Part shown: piece by piece, positions 61,455 through 64,000 of the stretch
How the letters are laid out: the number at the start of each line of letters is the position of its first letter
How positions within the stretch are numbered: the first letter of the stretch is position 1
Assembly: GCA_948474755.1 (NCBI GenBank)
Contig: CAOLHI010004281.1
Coordinates: 61,945-125,944 of the forward strand
Length of the DNA: 64,000 nt
Source: Ctenosaura bakeri
Lineage: Eukaryota; Chordata; Lepidosauria; Squamata; Iguanidae
Direction of reading: 5' to 3'
Position numbers and translations under genes: made by a program
The notes under the pieces: model-generated
Told to the model about the DNA's origin: nothing
The model's input: the letters and a program-made list of their open reading frames with translations, nothing else
Databases searched by the model: none

Positions 61455-62300
61455 ATTGGCTAGAGGGTCTGGAATTAATATCTAGATCTATATACTGTTT
61501 ATTACCTTCTTGTTTCTTGTAAGGTTTGAGTGATGGCAGGTTATTGGTACCACAAATAAACAGAGCATTAACAATAAGTTGGTTAGAGGTCCTGGGATTA
61601 ATATCTACAGTTATAGTCTTTATATTGTTATCTTGTTTTATTGCCATCTTGACTCCTTTAAGGTTTGAGAGGTGGCAGGTTATTGTTGCTAGAAATAATT
61701 AGAGTAATAATAGCAACAGCAATGATGATGATGATGATGATGCAGTGGAAGCATCAGTGGCAGTTTAGTGGGGTTTCTGCAGGTTTGCGTGTGTGTATGC
61801 ACACATGTAGACAACTACTACTGCCACCTTATTGATTTTAAACAAACAGCAACAATGCTGCAGTGATAGCATCAGTGGCAGTTTAGTGGGATTTTATGCA
61901 TGCATGCAAGGGTGTGTATTTGTATGCATGCATGTAGACTTTACTACCTTATTGATACAATGTTGCATGTTAGCATCAATGCAGTTTAGTGGGGTTTCTG
62001 CAGGTGTGTGTGTCAAGCACACATGCATACAGACTTCACTACCTTATTGGTTCTACCTTATTGATTTAAAACATCAATCACAACAATGCAGCAGCAGTAG
62101 CACCAGTGCCAATTTACTGGAACTTGTACAGCTATGTGTGTGCATGTGCATGTGCGTGTGTGTGTGTGTGTGTGTGCGCGCGTGTATGCATGTAGACCTT
62201 CGTAGCTTATTGATTTCTTTTAAGATTTGAGTGTGTGTGCAGTTTCATGCAGGTATGTGTATGTGTGCATCTGCGTACATGCATGCAGTTGTAAATATGT
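61455..62300 (+). repeat. Diverged tandem array with ~110-140-bp period
   Basis: The left part repeats GGTTAGAGG-like, GGGATTAATATCTA and AAGGTTTGAG-GGTGGCAGG blocks at about 61459 and 61581 (period about 122). The right part repeats GCATCAGTGGCAGTTTAGTG, GGGTTTCTGCAGG, TG-rich runs and CTACCTTATTGAT blocks at about 61745, 61869, 61970 and 62095. (GAT)n at 61722-61742 and (TG)n runs to 62175 lie within units. The 132-codon open frame over it is incidental. Confidence 0.75.
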
Positions 62301-62483
62301 TGATGTATGTGTATAGATATCACAATGCACTTTGGGGTTATTTTGACTTCTGCCTCTGACACAACAATTTAGAACTTTGCTTAAATTAGAATGGAGTCCA
62401 CATAAGGAACAGGAGATGATAAAATGAAAAAATGAAAAAATGTTCCAACTAATTGTCTTCCCCCAAGTTTAGCCCAGTCTTGG

Positions 62484-62662
62484 GGTTTTTCCACATCACA
62501 CTGTTGTGGTGCTGTTGTTCCACTTTCAACATCCTGTGGAACTCTGGGGTTTGTAGTTTACTGAGGCTGAGGAGCTCTCTGGTTGAGAATTCTAAATGCC
62601 CTCCCTAAATTGATGCTGACAGTGGAATAGTAGTGCTGTGGCAGTATGGTGTGGAAAAGACC
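62484..62662. mobile_element. hAT-like MITE with ~45-bp inverted arms
   Basis: The left arm GGTTTTTCCACATCACACTG, continuing through GTTGTTCCACTTTC, pairs with the right arm GACAGTGGAATAGTAGTGCT, ending GGTGTGGAAAAGACC. The centre contains CTCTGGGGTTTGTAGTTTAC, also present at 30710-30730. Confidence 0.8.
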
Positions 62663-62989
62663 TTAAAGCAGGTGTCAGCTTGGAGACTGCTCCCTGTGCT
62701 GACTTTCCCCCCAACATACATCATCAGGGAAACACATAATGACATAGTTTATGATTACTAATGAGATTTTTGAATTTTGACAGCTCTTGACGAACAATCA
62801 ACTTGGGAACAAATGCTGGCGTTTCCATAAGTAACGTTGAATGGCCGGGCTTCTCACAGGATGGCGGCTTCTATATGAACTAGGCAGCCCAGTGGGGTGT
62901 TTGGCCTCTTGTTCTGCTTTTGGAAAGTTCATTGCACTACTTACCTGCCTTATCGGGATTAGGTATACAAATTAATATCATTTAACAAT

Positions 62990-63900
62990 TTTTCCATCTC
63001 ACAAATGGCAAACTGTAGGAACCAAGGAAAGTCACTACAAGAGTTGCAGGAGCTACTTGGTCATCTTAATTTTGCCCGCCCCCAGTGGGGTCCTCTTGCA
63101 TTGTGTTTGTGAAGCAGGACTGATTATAGCTGATGCAAGAGCCAACATGGATGATTAGGATGAGTTTCTATTCTAGTTTAACGGAGTTGCAGGGGACCTT
63201 CACATGACAGTTTACTTCACAGGGAAATGGTGTTTATTTTGGTGTCAGACATTTGACATGGATCTTGGACATTTTCCAAATGTGATGACAACTTGGTTGT
63301 GGGCAGCTGAATTCACAATTTGTCAGTTCATTCTTGATTACGAGATGAGCCTGGTCAGGGTCATTAATTTGATCATCTCTAGATTCCGTCATGCCATGTG
63401 CCTGGTCCAAGCCTTCACAGTAGACACCTCCAGTTCAATGTCTTGTTCACTTTGGGACATACAACAAGGGTAAGCAATTTCTACATATGACTGAGCAGTT
63501 TCATCAGCTGGCTATGATGGTCTGGCAGTATCAAAGCAGTTTTCAGCAGGACTGTGGCTACCTGATGGAGTGAGGCCATGAGGGATGTTGCTGGTGTGGT
63601 TATTTCCCACCAACAGTTAGAGCACTTCAGGCAGCTTGTTCCAGATTCAGACTCCTTCCTGTCCCATGCCTACAAATCTGAGGAGCCTTGAAGGGGTGAG
63701 GTTACCTAAGCCATCTCAGAAGGCTGAGAGGGAGATTGAGTTAATTAGGTGTCTAGCAGGTTGCAAGTGTTGTGGCCTAGTCATGTGGACCACATACTGC
63801 TGTATTGTGTTTCTTTGAGGGGCATGGATCTGGCCCTGCAATTCATCGGGACTAGATTGATGAACTAGCATTGACTTTCAGGGTGCACAAGACTCTGGAA
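62990..63900 (+). pseudogene. Decayed DIRS/Ngaro-like polymerase fragment
   Basis: The plus strand reads CRNQGKSLQELQELLGHLNF near 63008-63076. This is the 'L-Q-x-L-x-G-x-L-N-F-A' motif at the RT-RNase H junction of DIRS/Ngaro-type elements. About 350 bases on comes MSLVRVINLIISRFRHAM (63345-63398), resembling the RNase H end. Then comes a FHQLAMMVWQ-like piece (about 63500). The order and spacing fit, but stops and frameshifts are frequent and the fragment runs toward the window edge. It may be an unrelated repeat. Confidence 0.4.
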
Positions 63901-64000
63901 GGGTGGACCAGGAAAAGAGGGCAGATTGCTGATGTGGGTTAGATTCTACAGCTTTTGCAAAGGACTTAGGCTCTGAATATGGGGTGAGGTCATCTGCTGT

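Larger units (their letters stand above)
55592..64000 (-). other. LVRN: LVRN 5'-side intron, no further exon seen
   Basis: The phase of the AAMEN exon requires an upstream coding exon ending one base into an Asp codon. I looked for M1 N-terminal-domain text on the minus strand up to 64000 and did not find it. The region holds SINEs, MITEs, a tandem array and a DIRS-like remnant, listed separately. 57240-59130 and 61050-61450 otherwise show nothing I can name. Confidence 0.6.

Noticed and set aside
61832..62230. 132-codon Cys/Val-rich frame
   Set aside because: Produced by TG-rich tandem units and the (TG)n run.
1..64000. CRISPR array, bacterial operon or prophage
   Set aside because: No regularly spaced short direct repeats with unique spacers and no dense coding. 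Splice sites, SINEs and LINEs show vertebrate nuclear DNA.

Overview
The window reads as nuclear DNA of a squamate reptile (lizard or snake). The reasons are: a vertebrate gene split into small exons by very long introns; many copies of a tRNA-headed SINE with a Bov-B-like 3' tail (the Sauria SINE type); L2/CR1-clade LINE pieces; hAT- and Tigger-type miniature elements; and a DIRS-type tyrosine-recombinase retrotransposon, a class known from lizards but not from birds or mammals. The species cannot be named from this sequence alone.

Only one host protein-coding gene is recognised: an M1-family zinc metallopeptidase on the minus strand, best matched to LVRN (laeverin, aminopeptidase Q). Four consecutive internal exons are visible at 55437-55591, 50155-50268, 27108-27245 and 12831-12896. 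All have consensus splice sites and compatible phases. Together they encode the substrate-recognition motif (AAMEN here), the HELCH zinc site, the third zinc ligand in KEGFA, and the start of the helical region behind the active site. The 5' exons (cytoplasmic tail, membrane anchor, N-terminal domain) lie beyond 64000, and the 3' exons lie below 12831 or outside the window. Nearly everything else is intron.

Layout by coordinate. 1-12830 is downstream intron or flank, with a GC-rich MITE, a minus-strand solo LTR and a candidate processed pseudogene. 12897-27107 is an intron with a foldback MITE, SINEs, a Tigger-like element and a diverged minisatellite. 27246-50154 is a 23-kb intron loaded with mobile DNA. 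It holds a Helitron-like remnant, a second GC-rich MITE in the opposite orientation, a 909-bp hAT element with a perfect 8-bp target duplication, and a DIRS retrotransposon (about 40254-47745) inserted inside the reverse transcriptase of an older L2-type LINE. The DIRS element itself carries an LTR-like block, a SINE and a hAT end. 50269-55436 is an intron with a CR1 3' end. 55592-64000 is upstream intron with SINEs, MITEs, a roughly 120-bp-period tandem array and a decayed second DIRS/Ngaro-like fragment at the right edge.

The most informative structure is the nested DIRS-in-L2 locus. Its inverted terminal repeats, internal complementary region, Gag, RT, RNase H and tyrosine recombinase can all still be read, although frameshifts and stops show it is dead. 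No CRISPR array, rRNA gene or functional tRNA gene was seen.
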